In this document: in pieces, positions 43,079 through 51,932 of the stretch
Layout: the number at the start of each line of letters is the position of its first letter
How positions within the stretch are numbered: the stretch's first letter is position 1
Assembly: GCF_048006345.1 (NCBI RefSeq)
Contig: NZ_CP180351.1
Location: 434,001-498,000, forward strand
Length of the DNA stretch: 64,000 nt
Direction: 5' to 3'
From: Marivita sp030148515
Lineage (GTDB): Bacteria > Pseudomonadota > Alphaproteobacteria > Rhodobacterales > Rhodobacteraceae
The notes under the pieces: generated by a model
The model's input: only the letters and a program-made list of their open reading frames with translations
Told to the model about the DNA's origin: nothing
Database searches by the model: none
Made by a program: the position numbers and the translations under genes

Positions 43079-45628
43079 TCAACCCAGGATGCGGCTGACC
43101 ATCTCGTCCGTGTCGCGGCTCAGCTTCGGTTTGGCCTTGATCCGCTCCAACTGGGCGCGGATGAGCGCTTGCCGACCGTCATCATAACGCTTCCAGGTCT
43201 GGAATACCGAACACATCCGCGCCGTGGTCTGCGGGTTCTTGTCGTCCAGCTTGATCAACCAATCGGCAAGGAACGCGTATCCCGCACCATCCTTTCGGTG
43301 GAACCCGGCATGGTTCATGGCAAACCCTCCCATGACCGCGCGGAACCGGTTGGGATTGCCCATGTCAAAGGCTGGGTGTTCCACCAATCCTTCTGCCACA
43401 TCCACCGCCATGTCCGGTTTCGCCATGCCCACCTGCAACCCGAACCATTTGTCCATCACCAAACGGTCGTGTTTCCATTGCTGTTCGAACGCCTTGGTCG
43501 CCGCAGCGCCCTGTCCGGCGGAAATCAGCTGTGACAGCGCAGAAAGCTGCAACGTCATATCGTCTGCCGCATCGTATTGCGCCTGTGCGGCAGCCCCACC
43601 ATCAAGACGCGACTGCAAGGCGAGCAAGGCTGACCCTAGGGACCGTTTCCCTGACTGCTCTGCATCCGGCTTGTACGGCGCATCAACCGCGACCGAGGCA
43701 CGAAGCTCCGGGAGGAACCCTTGCCACGCCTCGGCCATATGGCCACGCAGGTCTTCTGCTGCCTGCCAGATCGCGTCAGGGTCGGGCGTTGTGCCCATCT
43801 CGAACAGCACCTGCGCCATCTCTGATTGGGTCGGCAGCGACAGCATCAGCGCCCGGAATGCCGGATCAAGGGTGTCATCCCGGACAACCCGTTCCAACCC
43901 TTCGAGCCAAGCCATATCCGGACCTGCACCATTGCGGATCATCGCCACGAGGCAGTCGCGGGCAAGATTGCGGTTTGCTTCCCAGCGGTTGAAGGCGTCG
44001 GTGTCATGCGCCAACAGAAACGCGCGTTCTTCGCGGCTGACGGTGCGCTCGAGTACGATTGGGGCAGAAAACCCGCGCAGGATCGACGGTATCGGCTTGC
44101 TGGCCAGCCCTTCGAAGGCAAAACTCTGTTCGGCCTTTGTCATTTCCAGCACACGTGTCGGCACCACCTCATCCCCATTGGGGTTGAGCAGGCCCACAGC
44201 GACGGGAATGACCTTGGGGTCTTTCACATCCTGGCCGGGCGTCGGCGGTGTGTGCTGTCTGAAGGTCAGGGTATAGACCCCGTCCGCCCAATCCTCTGAC
44301 ACCGAAACGCGGGGGGTGCCGGATTGCGAATACCAAAGCTTGAACTGCGCAAGGTCGCGGCCCGTGGCATCCTCGAACACGCGAAGCCAATCCTCGATGG
44401 TGCAGGCCTGACCATCATGGCGGTCAAAATAGAGATCAAGAGCACGTTTATAAGCATCGTCACCAACCAGCGTTTTGAGCATGCCGATCACCTCGGCACC
44501 TTTTTCATAGACCGTGGCGGTGTAGAAATTGTTAATTTCCTGAAAACTCTCCGGCCGCACCGGGTGGCTCAATGGGCCTTGATCTTCGGGGAATTGACGC
44601 GCACGCAGGTCGATCACGTCGCTGATGCGTTTCACCGGTTCCGAGCGCATATCCGCCGTGAATTGCGCATCGCGGAAGACCGTTAACCCCTCTTTCAGGC
44701 AAAGCTGGAACCAGTCACGGCAGGTGATCCGGTTGCCCGTCCAGTTGTGGAAATACTCATGCGCAATAATCGCTTCAATTCTCTCGAAATTCATGTCGGT
44801 CGACGTTTCGGGCGAGGCCAGAACGCAGGAGGAATTGAAGACGTTCAGCCCCTTGTTCTCCATCGCGCCCATGTTGAAGTCGTCGACCGCGACGATGTTG
44901 AAGATATCGAGATCATATTCGCGCCCGTAAACCTCTTCATCCCAAGTCATTGATTTTTTAAGCGCTTCCATCCCGAACGCGCATTTGTCCTCGTCACCCG
45001 GGCGGACCCAGATGTTTAACTCCACTTCCTTGCCGGACATGGTTGTGAACCGGTCGGGATGGTTCACCAGATCGCCGGCCACCAACGCAAAAAGATAGGC
45101 GGGCTTCGGCCACGGGTCGTGCCATTCCGCCCAGCCATCACCACTGCCAACCGGGTTTCCATTGGACAGCTTCACCTTTTCTTCACCTTCGATTCGTACG
45201 GTGAAGGTGCTCATCACGTCCGGGCGGTCCGGATAGTAGGTGATCTTGCGGAACCCTTCCGCCTCGCATTGGGTGCAATACATGCCGTTCGACATGTAAA
45301 GCCCCTCGAGCGCGGTGTTGGTCTGCGGGCTGATCTCGACTTCGGCCTCCCAAATGAACGGCGTGTCCGGCACGGTGCAGCGCAGCCCGTCGTCGGTCAC
45401 GTCAGGCAATACGTCTTGCCCGTCGATCTTGGCCCAGATCAGGGAAAGCTCTTCGCCATGCAGGAAAAACGCCCGGTCCGTCGCATCCGGATTTGGCGCA
45501 AACGCAATCCGGCTGATCACCCGCGTGGAAGTCGGCGCCAAACGAAAGGTCAGGTGAACACTCTCCACCACATAGCCAAAGGGCGTGTAATCCTTGAGGT
45601 AGATCGTCTTGGGCGCGGCGTCTTTCAT
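43079..45628 (-). CDS. pepN: Aminopeptidase N (M1 family)
   Basis: An 849-aa zinc metalloprotease that removes N-terminal residues from peptides. The start is at MKDAAPKTIYLKDYTPFGY (ATG 45628; GGAGC 7 bases upstream); 27 upstream residues are dropped. The substrate-recognition motif GAMENKGLNVFNS and the zinc site HEYFHNWTGNRIT followed by the distal Glu in LKEGLTVFRD are intact, as is the E. coli-type four-domain length. It is divergent from the photolyase gene with 116 bp between starts. Confidence 0.97.
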   Translation of the reverse strand: MKDAAPKTIYLKDYTPFGYVVESVHLTFRLAPTSTRVISRIAFAPNPDATDRAFFLHGEELSLIWAKIDGQDVLPDVTDDGLRCTVPDTPFIWEAEVEISPQTNTALEGLYMSNGMYCTQCEAEGFRKITYYPDRPDVMSTFTVRIEGEEKVKLSNGNPVGSGDGWAEWHDPWPKPAYLFALVAGDLVNHPDRFTTMSGKEVELNIWVRPGDEDKCAFGMEALKKSMTWDEEVYGREYDLDIFNIVAVDDFNMGAMENKGLNVFNSSCVLASPETSTDMNFERIEAIIAHEYFHNWTGNRITCRDWFQLCLKEGLTVFRDAQFTADMRSEPVKRISDVIDLRARQFPEDQGPLSHPVRPESFQEINNFYTATVYEKGAEVIGMLKTLVGDDAYKRALDLYFDRHDGQACTIEDWLRVFEDATGRDLAQFKLWYSQSGTPRVSVSEDWADGVYTLTFRQHTPPTPGQDVKDPKVIPVAVGLLNPNGDEVVPTRVLEMTKAEQSFAFEGLASKPIPSILRGFSAPIVLERTVSREERAFLLAHDTDAFNRWEANRNLARDCLVAMIRNGAGPDMAWLEGLERVVRDDTLDPAFRALMLSLPTQSEMAQVLFEMGTTPDPDAIWQAAEDLRGHMAEAWQGFLPELRASVAVDAPYKPDAEQSGKRSLGSALLALQSRLDGGAAAQAQYDAADDMTLQLSALSQLISAGQGAAATKAFEQQWKHDRLVMDKWFGLQVGMAKPDMAVDVAEGLVEHPAFDMGNPNRFRAVMGGFAMNHAGFHRKDGAGYAFLADWLIKLDDKNPQTTARMCSVFQTWKRYDDGRQALIRAQLERIKAKPKLSRDTDEMVSRILG

Positions 45629-45744
45629 CAGAAGCTCCGAATTGGGATCATTGCGTGTTGAGGTAGTACCTACGCCGCGATTTGGAAGAAGGGAAACGGG
45701 TTCCATCACTGGTCGCGCGGCGCGCGCTGCCTAGATGTGCAGGC

Positions 45745-47262
45745 ATGACGACAATCCTATGGTTCAAACGCGACCTGCGCATCCATGACAACCCCGCTCT
45801 GGCCTTGGTCGCGCGGGATGAAAAAGTCGTACCGCTCTATATCGTCGAGCCGGATTATTGGGCTTTGACCGATACGTCGGGTCGACAGTTCGCGTTTTTG
45901 CGCGAGAGTCTGGCTGATTTGCAAACTGCATTACGTGGACTTGGCAGCGATTTGGTCCTGCGTTTGGGCGATGCAGTTACGGTGCTGGAAGATTTGTACC
46001 AAACGGTAAAATTCGACGATCTGGTGAGTCATGAAGAAACGGGCAACGCTTGGACCTTTGAACGTGACAAGCGCGTGGCTGCATGGGCAAGAGGCCAGGG
46101 CGTTCGATGGACCGAACTGCCGCAATCGGGCGTTGTGCGCCGTCTGCAGGAGCGCGACGGTTGGGCGGGACAGCGCAACGCCTTTATGGCGCGGGCTCAG
46201 ATCACGGTACCAAAGGCGTTGCCGCCCTGCGACCTGCCGTCGGACCCGATCCCCACGCTCTGCGCGCCGGATGTCTGTTCAGACAGGCAACCGGGAGGAC
46301 GAGACCACGCGCTTTCTCTGCTTGGCGGCTTCCTGACAGACCGGGGGCAAACCTATCGCAGCGCTATGTCCTCGCCTTTGGAAGGGGCCGTGGCCTGTTC
46401 GCGCCTCAGTCCGCATCTGGCGTTCGGAACAATCACCGTGCGTGAGGTGGCACAGGCCACCGCAGCCCGCCAGCGCGAGGTCAAGGGCGGGCCGCGCGAT
46501 GGCTGGGTCGGCAGCCTCAAGTCGTTTCAGTCCCGCCTCGCATGGCGCGATCACTTCATGCAGAAGCTGGAGGATGAACCAGCCCTCGAACATCGCTGCC
46601 TGCACCGCGCCTATGAAGGCATGCGCCCGTTGGAACCGGATCAGAGCCGCCTGAGCGCATGGGAAAATGGCGAAACCGGTCTGCCTTTCCTTGACGCCTG
46701 CATGCGGTCATTGCGCGCCACCGGTTGGCTCAATTTCCGGATGCGGGCGATGGTGGTCAGCGTGGCGAGTTACCATCTTTGGCTTGATTGGCGCAGCACC
46801 GGCAAACACTTGGCCCGGATGTTTACGGATTATGAGCCGGGCATCCATTGGTCCCAGATGCAGATGCAATCGGGTACCACGGGCATCAACACGCCGCGCA
46901 TTTACAACCCGATCAAGCAGGGCTCTGACCAGGATCCAACCGGCGCTTTCACACGACACTGGCTGCCCGAGCTGGCAGATGTGCCAGACAAGCATCTGCA
47001 AACGCCATGGACATGGGATGGGGCAGGGCGGGTGCTGGGCAAGACCTATCCGGAGCCGATCATCGATGTGGGCGAGGCTGCCCGTGCCGCACGGGACCGC
47101 ATTTTCTCCATGCGCCGCAGCGTGGACCGATCCGAGACGCAGCGCGTGATCCACAAACATGCCAGCCGCAAAGACAGCGCCGGGCATTTCGTCAATGACC
47201 GCGCACCACGCAAACCGCGCCGGACCAAATCCGATAGCGCACAACTGACACTGGACCTGTAG
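45745..47262 (+). CDS. Cryptochrome/deoxyribodipyrimidine photolyase family protein
   Basis: A 505-aa flavoprotein starting at MTTILWFKRDLRIHDNPAL. The N-terminal antenna-binding domain precedes the FAD domain; the FAD signature is TGLPFLDACMRSLRATGWLN followed by FRMRAMVVSVASYHLWLDWR, with the Trp/Asn region SQMQMQSGTTGINTPRIYNP. It either repairs UV pyrimidine dimers in light or acts as a bacterial cryptochrome; the usual photolyase motifs are present, so repair is likely. A basic C-terminal tail ends in QLTLDL. The stop codon overlaps the GTG start of a DUF2256 gene. Confidence 0.9.
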   Translation: MTTILWFKRDLRIHDNPALALVARDEKVVPLYIVEPDYWALTDTSGRQFAFLRESLADLQTALRGLGSDLVLRLGDAVTVLEDLYQTVKFDDLVSHEETGNAWTFERDKRVAAWARGQGVRWTELPQSGVVRRLQERDGWAGQRNAFMARAQITVPKALPPCDLPSDPIPTLCAPDVCSDRQPGGRDHALSLLGGFLTDRGQTYRSAMSSPLEGAVACSRLSPHLAFGTITVREVAQATAARQREVKGGPRDGWVGSLKSFQSRLAWRDHFMQKLEDEPALEHRCLHRAYEGMRPLEPDQSRLSAWENGETGLPFLDACMRSLRATGWLNFRMRAMVVSVASYHLWLDWRSTGKHLARMFTDYEPGIHWSQMQMQSGTTGINTPRIYNPIKQGSDQDPTGAFTRHWLPELADVPDKHLQTPWTWDGAGRVLGKTYPEPIIDVGEAARAARDRIFSMRRSVDRSETQRVIHKHASRKDSAGHFVNDRAPRKPRRTKSDSAQLTLDL

Positions 47263-47411
47263 TGCCCAAAAAGCGCAAGAAATCCGACCTGCCCACCAAG
47301 ACCTGTGCCAGCTGCGGGCTGCCGTTCACATGGCGCAAGAAGTGGGAAAAGGTTTGGGACGAGGTGAAATACTGTTCGGATCGGTGCCGTAAGGCCAAGA
47401 GGAAGGCGTGA
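47262..47411 (+). CDS. DUF2256 mini zinc-ribbon protein (49 aa)
   Basis: Its GTG overlaps the photolyase TAG (TAGTG). The 49-aa product reads MPKKRKKSDLPTKTCASCGL and then carries WEKVWDEVKYCSDRC, that is Cys-x2-Cys and Cys-x3-Cys in a basic context. This matches DUF2256, a family that is nearly always encoded beside cryptochrome/photolyase genes. It probably binds one zinc; a role with the photolyase is suggested by the link but not proved. Confidence 0.88.
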   Translation: MPKKRKKSDLPTKTCASCGLPFTWRKKWEKVWDEVKYCSDRCRKAKRKA

Positions 47412-47470
47412 TCTTTCGTCAAACACGGAAGAGTCGCAGTCGATTATCAAGATTTCCAAAATGCACTATT

Positions 47471-47493
47471 TTTGGTCAGATAACCTGACCAAA
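47471..47493. promoter_or_regulatory. Perfect operator-like inverted repeat upstream of glcB
   Basis: TTTGGTCAG and CTGACCAAA form perfect 9-bp arms around ATAAC. The TGGTCAG core resembles GntR/FadR-type operators (TGGT...ACCA). It ends four bases before a -35 element, a position suited to an activator such as a GlcC-type regulator. Confidence 0.65.
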
Positions 47494-47497
47494 CCTG

Positions 47498-47526
47498 TTG
47501 CGGATCGGAAACTTTCTTTCTAATGG
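47498..47526 (+). promoter_or_regulatory. Putative sigma-70 promoter of glcB
   Basis: TTGCGG at 47498-47503 and TAATGG at 47521-47526 with a 17-bp spacer, about 30 bp before the ribosome binding site GAGGGG and ATG 47560. Confidence 0.55.
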
Positions 47527-47559
47527 AATACCGCCGTATACAGCGAGGGGATAACCGCC

Positions 47560-49710
47560 ATGAGCACGCGCATCGACCGCCACGGACTGCAGATCGACCA
47601 GACGCTTTTTGATTTCATCGAAGGGCAGGCCTTGCCCGGCACCGGTGTCGAAGCCGATGCGTTCTGGGCCGCGCTGTCGACGCTGGCGCATGAGTTTGGC
47701 CCGAAGAACGCGACGCTGCTGAAAACGCGCGAAGACCTGCAGACCCAGATCGACGAATGGCACATCCGCCACCGCAACCAGCCGCATGACCACGAGGCCT
47801 ATAAGGCGTTTCTGTCCGAGATTGGTTACCTGCTGGACGAAGGCGATGATTTCGAGATCGAAACGGTCAACACCGATCCCGAGATCGCCAGCGTTCCCGG
47901 CCCGCAGCTTGTCGTGCCGATCACCAACGCCCGCTACGCGCTGAACGCCGCCAATGCCCGCTGGGGTAGCCTTTATGATGGCTTTTACGGCACCGACGCG
48001 ATGGGCACACCCGCACCCAAAGGCGGCTATGACAAAGGCCGAGGTGCCCGCGTTGTGGCACGTGCGCGTGTCTTCCTTGATGAAGCATTTCCGATCGAGG
48101 GTGGCAGCCATGCCGATGTGCGCCGCTACTATGTTCACAACGGCGCGCTGCTGATTGACGATATGCCGCTGGCGCAGCCGGAAAAGTTCATCGGGTACAA
48201 GGGCCACCCCAAAGCACCCGATGCTGTGCTGCTGCGGAACAACGGTCTGCATGTCGAACTGGTCTTTGACCGCACGCATTTCATCGGCAGCCGCGATCAG
48301 GCGGGGCTGGCGGATGTGCGACTTGAAAGCGCGATCAGCGCAATCATGGATTGCGAAGACTCGGTCGCCTGCGTCGATGCCGAGGACAAGACGCTGGCCT
48401 ATTCCAACTGGCTGGGCCTGATGAAGGGCGATCTGGCCGACACGTTCGAAAAGGGCGGCAAGACCGTTACCCGCGCGCTGAACTCCGACCTGACCTACAC
48501 CGCGCCGGACGGCAAGAGTGAGGTCACGATCAAGGGCCGTGCTCTGATGCTGGTGCGCAATGTGGGCCACCTGATGACCAATCCGGCGATCCTGCTCAAG
48601 GACGGGATCGAGATTTATGAAGGTCTGATGGACGCAATGATCACCACGCTCATCGCCAAGCACGATCTGGGCAAGACCGCGGGCCTGCGCAATTCGCATC
48701 ACGGGTCGGTTTACGTGGTAAAGCCCAAGATGCACGGGCCGGACGAGGTGGCCTTTGCCGATGAGACCTTTACGTTCGTCGAGAAGGCTCTGGGCCTGCC
48801 GCAATACACCGTCAAGCTGGGCATCATGGACGAGGAGCGCCGCACATCGGTGAATCTCAAACAGTGCATCCGCGCCGCCAAGCACCGGGTTGCCTTCATC
48901 AACACCGGCTTCCTTGATCGCACGGGTGACGAGATCCACACCTCGATGGAAGCGGGACCCTTCAGCCGCAAGGACTTCATCAAGCGCAAGGCGTGGATCG
49001 GCGGCTACGAGAACCGCAACGTGGATATCGGGCTTGAGTGTGGTCTTTCGGGCAAAGCGCAGATCGGCAAAGGCATGTGGGCCATGCCCGACATGATGGC
49101 CGCCATGTTGGAGCAGAAGATCGAACACCCGAAATCCGGCGCCAACTGCGCTTGGGTGCCGTCTCCGACGGCGGCCACGCTGCACGCGCTGCATTATCAC
49201 AAGATCGATGTGTTCGCCGTGCAGGACAAGCTGCGCAAGGGGGGGCGTCGCGCGCATGTCGATACGATCCTCGATATCCCGCTGGCCGCGTTCCAGAAAT
49301 GGTCGAAGGACCAGATCACCCGCGAGGTCGAGAACAACGCGCAGGGTATACTCGGGTACGTGGTGCGCTGGGTTGATCAGGGGGTGGGCTGCTCCAAGGT
49401 GCCCGACATCAACAACATCGGCCTGATGGAGGACCGCGCGACCTGCCGCATCAGCGCGCAGCACATCGCCAACTGGCTGCACCATGACGTGGTCTCAAAG
49501 GACGACGTGATGGAGATCCTGCAACGTATGGCCGCTGTTGTGGACACGCAGAATGCGGGTGATCTGGCCTACACAGCAATGGCACCGGGGTTTGAGACCA
49601 TCGCCTTCAAAGCCGCCTGCGATCTGGTCTTCGAAGGCCGCGTGCAGCCCTCGGGCTACACCGAGCCGGTGCTGCACAAGCGCCGTCTGGAGCTGAAAGC
49701 CGCCAGCTGA
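47560..49710 (+). CDS. glcB: Malate synthase G
   Basis: A 716-aa enzyme of the glyoxylate pathway that joins glyoxylate and acetyl-CoA to malate. Signatures are ALSTLAHEFGPKNATLL near the N terminus, NARWGSLYDGFYGTDAM, the catalytic region IMDCEDSVACVDAEDK, NVGHLMTNPAIL, MDEERRTSVNLKQCIRAA and INTGFLDRTGDEIHTSMEAG. The start has GAGGGG upstream. It is a single gene with its own operator, promoter and 3' hairpins. isocitrate lyase is not in the window. Confidence 0.98.
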   Translation: MSTRIDRHGLQIDQTLFDFIEGQALPGTGVEADAFWAALSTLAHEFGPKNATLLKTREDLQTQIDEWHIRHRNQPHDHEAYKAFLSEIGYLLDEGDDFEIETVNTDPEIASVPGPQLVVPITNARYALNAANARWGSLYDGFYGTDAMGTPAPKGGYDKGRGARVVARARVFLDEAFPIEGGSHADVRRYYVHNGALLIDDMPLAQPEKFIGYKGHPKAPDAVLLRNNGLHVELVFDRTHFIGSRDQAGLADVRLESAISAIMDCEDSVACVDAEDKTLAYSNWLGLMKGDLADTFEKGGKTVTRALNSDLTYTAPDGKSEVTIKGRALMLVRNVGHLMTNPAILLKDGIEIYEGLMDAMITTLIAKHDLGKTAGLRNSHHGSVYVVKPKMHGPDEVAFADETFTFVEKALGLPQYTVKLGIMDEERRTSVNLKQCIRAAKHRVAFINTGFLDRTGDEIHTSMEAGPFSRKDFIKRKAWIGGYENRNVDIGLECGLSGKAQIGKGMWAMPDMMAAMLEQKIEHPKSGANCAWVPSPTAATLHALHYHKIDVFAVQDKLRKGGRRAHVDTILDIPLAAFQKWSKDQITREVENNAQGILGYVVRWVDQGVGCSKVPDINNIGLMEDRATCRISAQHIANWLHHDVVSKDDVMEILQRMAAVVDTQNAGDLAYTAMAPGFETIAFKAACDLVFEGRVQPSGYTEPVLHKRRLELKAAS

Positions 49711-49719
49711 GGCGTGCGT

Positions 49720-49755
49720 TTCGGTCAACCGAAGCGAACGATGCGTTGACGCATC
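49720..49755 (+). terminator. Twin hairpins after glcB
   Basis: TTCGGT-CA-ACCGAA at 49720-49733, then GATGCGT-TG-ACGCATC at 49740-49755. They have the same design as the pairs near 6.45 and 12.33 kb. No T tract follows. Confidence 0.6.
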
Positions 49756-49845
49756 GTCACCGGGCGAAACCCGCCGCAAGAAACCGGGGCGCTGTGTAAG
49801 ATTTGCATTTGCGCCCCCAAACCCTTCTGCGTATAGAGACGTCAG

Positions 49846-49922
<77 letters not shown>

Positions 49923-49940
49923 AAAAAAGCTATAAATCAA

Positions 49941-50246
49941 TTACTTATTCTTTCGTCGCCTTTGGGGCCAAGTGCTTACGTGGGAAAGTCGCGTAAGCAG
50001 TGCAGTCGCGGCAGTAAGCTGAAACAGTATCGTCAACCAATCGAATTTTTTGGCCTGGCCTTCTGATCGAAGGGGCATGACTTCAGCGTTCGTGCTTGTA
50101 TCGCGATCTTTCATCTCGCCCAGCATCGCATCGAGAAAACTAGAGCTGCTGGTTCCGGCAAGCACTGCGGGGGATATGGCGGTGCAGCCCACTTTCGTGT
50201 GCACTGTGTGTGCAACATGTCGACGTAGAGAGGCAAATTCTGGCAA
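49941..50246 (-). CDS. Possible hypothetical protein (101 aa) downstream of tRNA-Arg
   Basis: An open frame with a C-terminal hydrophobic segment (FDWLTILFQLTAATALLTRL) followed by a basic tail, which could be a tail-anchored membrane protein. There is no clear ribosome binding site, and the region has unusual composition. It may be a remnant or not coding. Confidence 0.25.
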   Translation of the reverse strand: MPEFASLRRHVAHTVHTKVGCTAISPAVLAGTSSSSFLDAMLGEMKDRDTSTNAEVMPLRSEGQAKKFDWLTILFQLTAATALLTRLSHVSTWPQRRRKNK

Positions 50247-50724
50247 AGTACGACGTAGTCCAGCGTAGCCACATCTGCCGCCAGCAGTTTGGCCAAAGCA
50301 GAATAATCACTATAAAAACAATACCTTAAATTGAGCGTCGAACCGATGATGGATGGTGGAGATTTTGATTTTATTTCAATCAGTTGAACGGCATCGTGTG
50401 CAGCGCATGTTCATGTTTCGATCGCGTTATCTCGCACTGCGTCGTGTGCATTTCGGTTTATGAAGCCGATTGGAACGAGATTGTATTTGGTATTGCGACA
50501 TCGACGCTTTGAGTTGATGGCGACGTGCCCCCCCCCCCCCGGCCTTTGGCTCTTTTGCGTCATTAGTAAGAACGGCCCTCAGCCGACGTTCGTCATATGA
50601 GACTTCGCCACAATGTAGCATCGCCGAACCGGACCTGCGCTGCGGACGCAATATTTAGTCGGAATCGAACTCGAGATCGGTAAAACAAATGTGCCATCGT
50701 TCTCGTTCTACGAGACGATAACGA
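50247..50724. other. Gene-poor 478-bp region with a 13-C tract
   Basis: This stretch is A/T-richer than its neighbours and has no convincing gene. It contains one copy of a diverged repeat (50343-50444) and an uninterrupted run of 13 C (50528-50540). Short frames exist on both strands but none has a good start. Confidence 0.5.
50343..50444 (+). repeat. Diverged ~100-bp repeat, copy A
   Basis: Aligned by eye without gaps to 61481-61582, it shares about 72 of 102 bases. The first 16 bases are identical (CCGATGATGGATGGTG), as is TTTATTTCAAT further on. Both copies can be read in the same frame as MMDG(G/D)D..FISIS and then hit a stop at adjacent codons. Confidence 0.6.
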
Positions 50725-51597
50725 CTACCTGTCCGCAACCATATCCGCGATTTGCGTCTTCAAGACCGACACAAAGTCACCGCTGGAAGGCCGGGTTGCG
50801 AGTGGGGAGAAGACCACGGATTTGAGGCCCAATTCGCTGGCGCGGTCTATGGCACCTTCTGGTGGAGCTGCTTCCCAGATCAATAGGGTTGCGGCTGTCT
50901 CACCGGCCATCGTCTGCAGCTCCTGCCACTGAGTGTCATTCGGCATTGCGCCTGCATCCCATTCCAGGCTGGTGATGTCTAACCCATAGGCACGCGCGAG
51001 ATATTGATACCGGGGGTGGGTCGCCAAGATCGTTGTTCCTTGCAAGGTGGTGAGGGTCTCACGCGCCTCTGCGTCCAACGCCGTCAGCTCCGTCACCAAC
51101 CCCGGCAATGCCGCGTCGATCTGATTACCAAGCTCGGGCATCCGCCGCTTCATCGCTGCTGCCAGCGCCTCGGCTTGCCGTGCGGCCTGCGCGAAATCGA
51201 GCCACGTGTAGCTGGCCGTTCCGGTGTGCGAATGCTCCCCATCCGCGCCATGGCTGTGCGTGACGGATTGCGTGGCGATGTAGGCGTCAGAGAACCCGGC
51301 GGAGGTATCGACCAAGCGCGAGCCTGGAAGCGAGGTGCGCGTGGTCCATGTCGCGAAGCCGGCTCCATTCAGGGCGATCAGATCGGCCTGCTGGATGGCG
51401 GCGATTTCGGACAGGCCCGGTCGCCAGAAGGACGGGTCACGCCCCTCGGGTACCGGGAAAAGCACCTCCACAGCATCCCCGCCAAGGCGTTCGGCCATCC
51501 AGGCCAGCGGGTAGTTGACCGTTGCAACAACAGGGCGGTCCTGTGCGCTGGCGACGCCGGCAACCAAGGACAAACAGATGGCAAGGCGCTTGAGCAT
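50725..51597 (-). CDS. ZnuA-like periplasmic metal-binding protein
   Basis: A 290-aa protein with signal peptide MLKRLAICLSLVAGVASA. The fold is the TroA/ZnuA type: VVATVNYPLAWMAERLGGDA, ADLIALNGAGFATW, and TILATHPRYQYLARAYGLDI. A His loop THSHGADGEHSH (His 114, 116, 122, 124) sits where ZnuA proteins have theirs. One usual ligand position is changed (SYTWLDF where HxWLD is common), so metal binding may differ. ATG 51597 overlaps the preceding TGA as TGATG. It is the last gene of the six-gene operon and would bind zinc or a similar ion. Its partner here is an FtsX-type, not a ZnuB-type, permease. Confidence 0.82.
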   Translation of the reverse strand: MLKRLAICLSLVAGVASAQDRPVVATVNYPLAWMAERLGGDAVEVLFPVPEGRDPSFWRPGLSEIAAIQQADLIALNGAGFATWTTRTSLPGSRLVDTSAGFSDAYIATQSVTHSHGADGEHSHTGTASYTWLDFAQAARQAEALAAAMKRRMPELGNQIDAALPGLVTELTALDAEARETLTTLQGTTILATHPRYQYLARAYGLDITSLEWDAGAMPNDTQWQELQTMAGETAATLLIWEAAPPEGAIDRASELGLKSVVFSPLATRPSSGDFVSVLKTQIADMVADR

Positions 51598-51932
51598 CAA
51601 TTGGTTCCCTGCCCATAGGCGATGTCATCGGGTGTGAGCATCCAGTAATCCGAGTGCCCTTCGCTGACATCGACTTCGATCATTAGGCCGGTCTCTGCCG
51701 CGCCGTCGGGAAGGGTGAACTGCGTCTTGCCTTCGGCGCCGACCTCGAGGGTCATCAGCAGCACGTTGTCGGCATCCAGCACACGAATTTCGCCACCTGT
51801 CGGAACTCGGCCAGAGGAAAACGTGGACTCCACCGTCACGGTCTCGCCGGCGACCGAGGCAAAGACCCGCAGGTCATGCGCTGCGACCGGAAGGGCCGCA
51901 ACGCAAAGAGCAACGATCAGAGCGCGGATCAC
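51597..51932 (-). CDS. NikL-like small periplasmic protein
   Basis: A 111-aa protein with signal peptide MIRALIVALCVAALPVAA followed by HDLRVFASVAGETVTVESTF. The mature N-terminal His and the beta-rich carboxypeptidase-regulatory-like fold (LPDGAAETGLMIEVDVSEGHSDYW) resemble NikL, an accessory component of nickel/cobalt uptake systems. The assignment rests on signature and context. It overlaps the DUF4198 gene by 4 bp and the ZnuA-like gene by TGATG, so all three should be made together. Confidence 0.65.
   Translation of the reverse strand: MIRALIVALCVAALPVAAHDLRVFASVAGETVTVESTFSSGRVPTGGEIRVLDADNVLLMTLEVGAEGKTQFTLPDGAAETGLMIEVDVSEGHSDYWMLTPDDIAYGQGTN

Noticed and set aside
47476..49485. Very long (669-codon) frame antisense to glcB
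   Set aside because: It is a GC-rich shadow; glcB on the other strand has all family motifs.
50427..50651. 74-codon leftward frame containing four Gly from the C tract
   Set aside because: No ribosome binding site, no family, and it depends on an uncertain homopolymer length.
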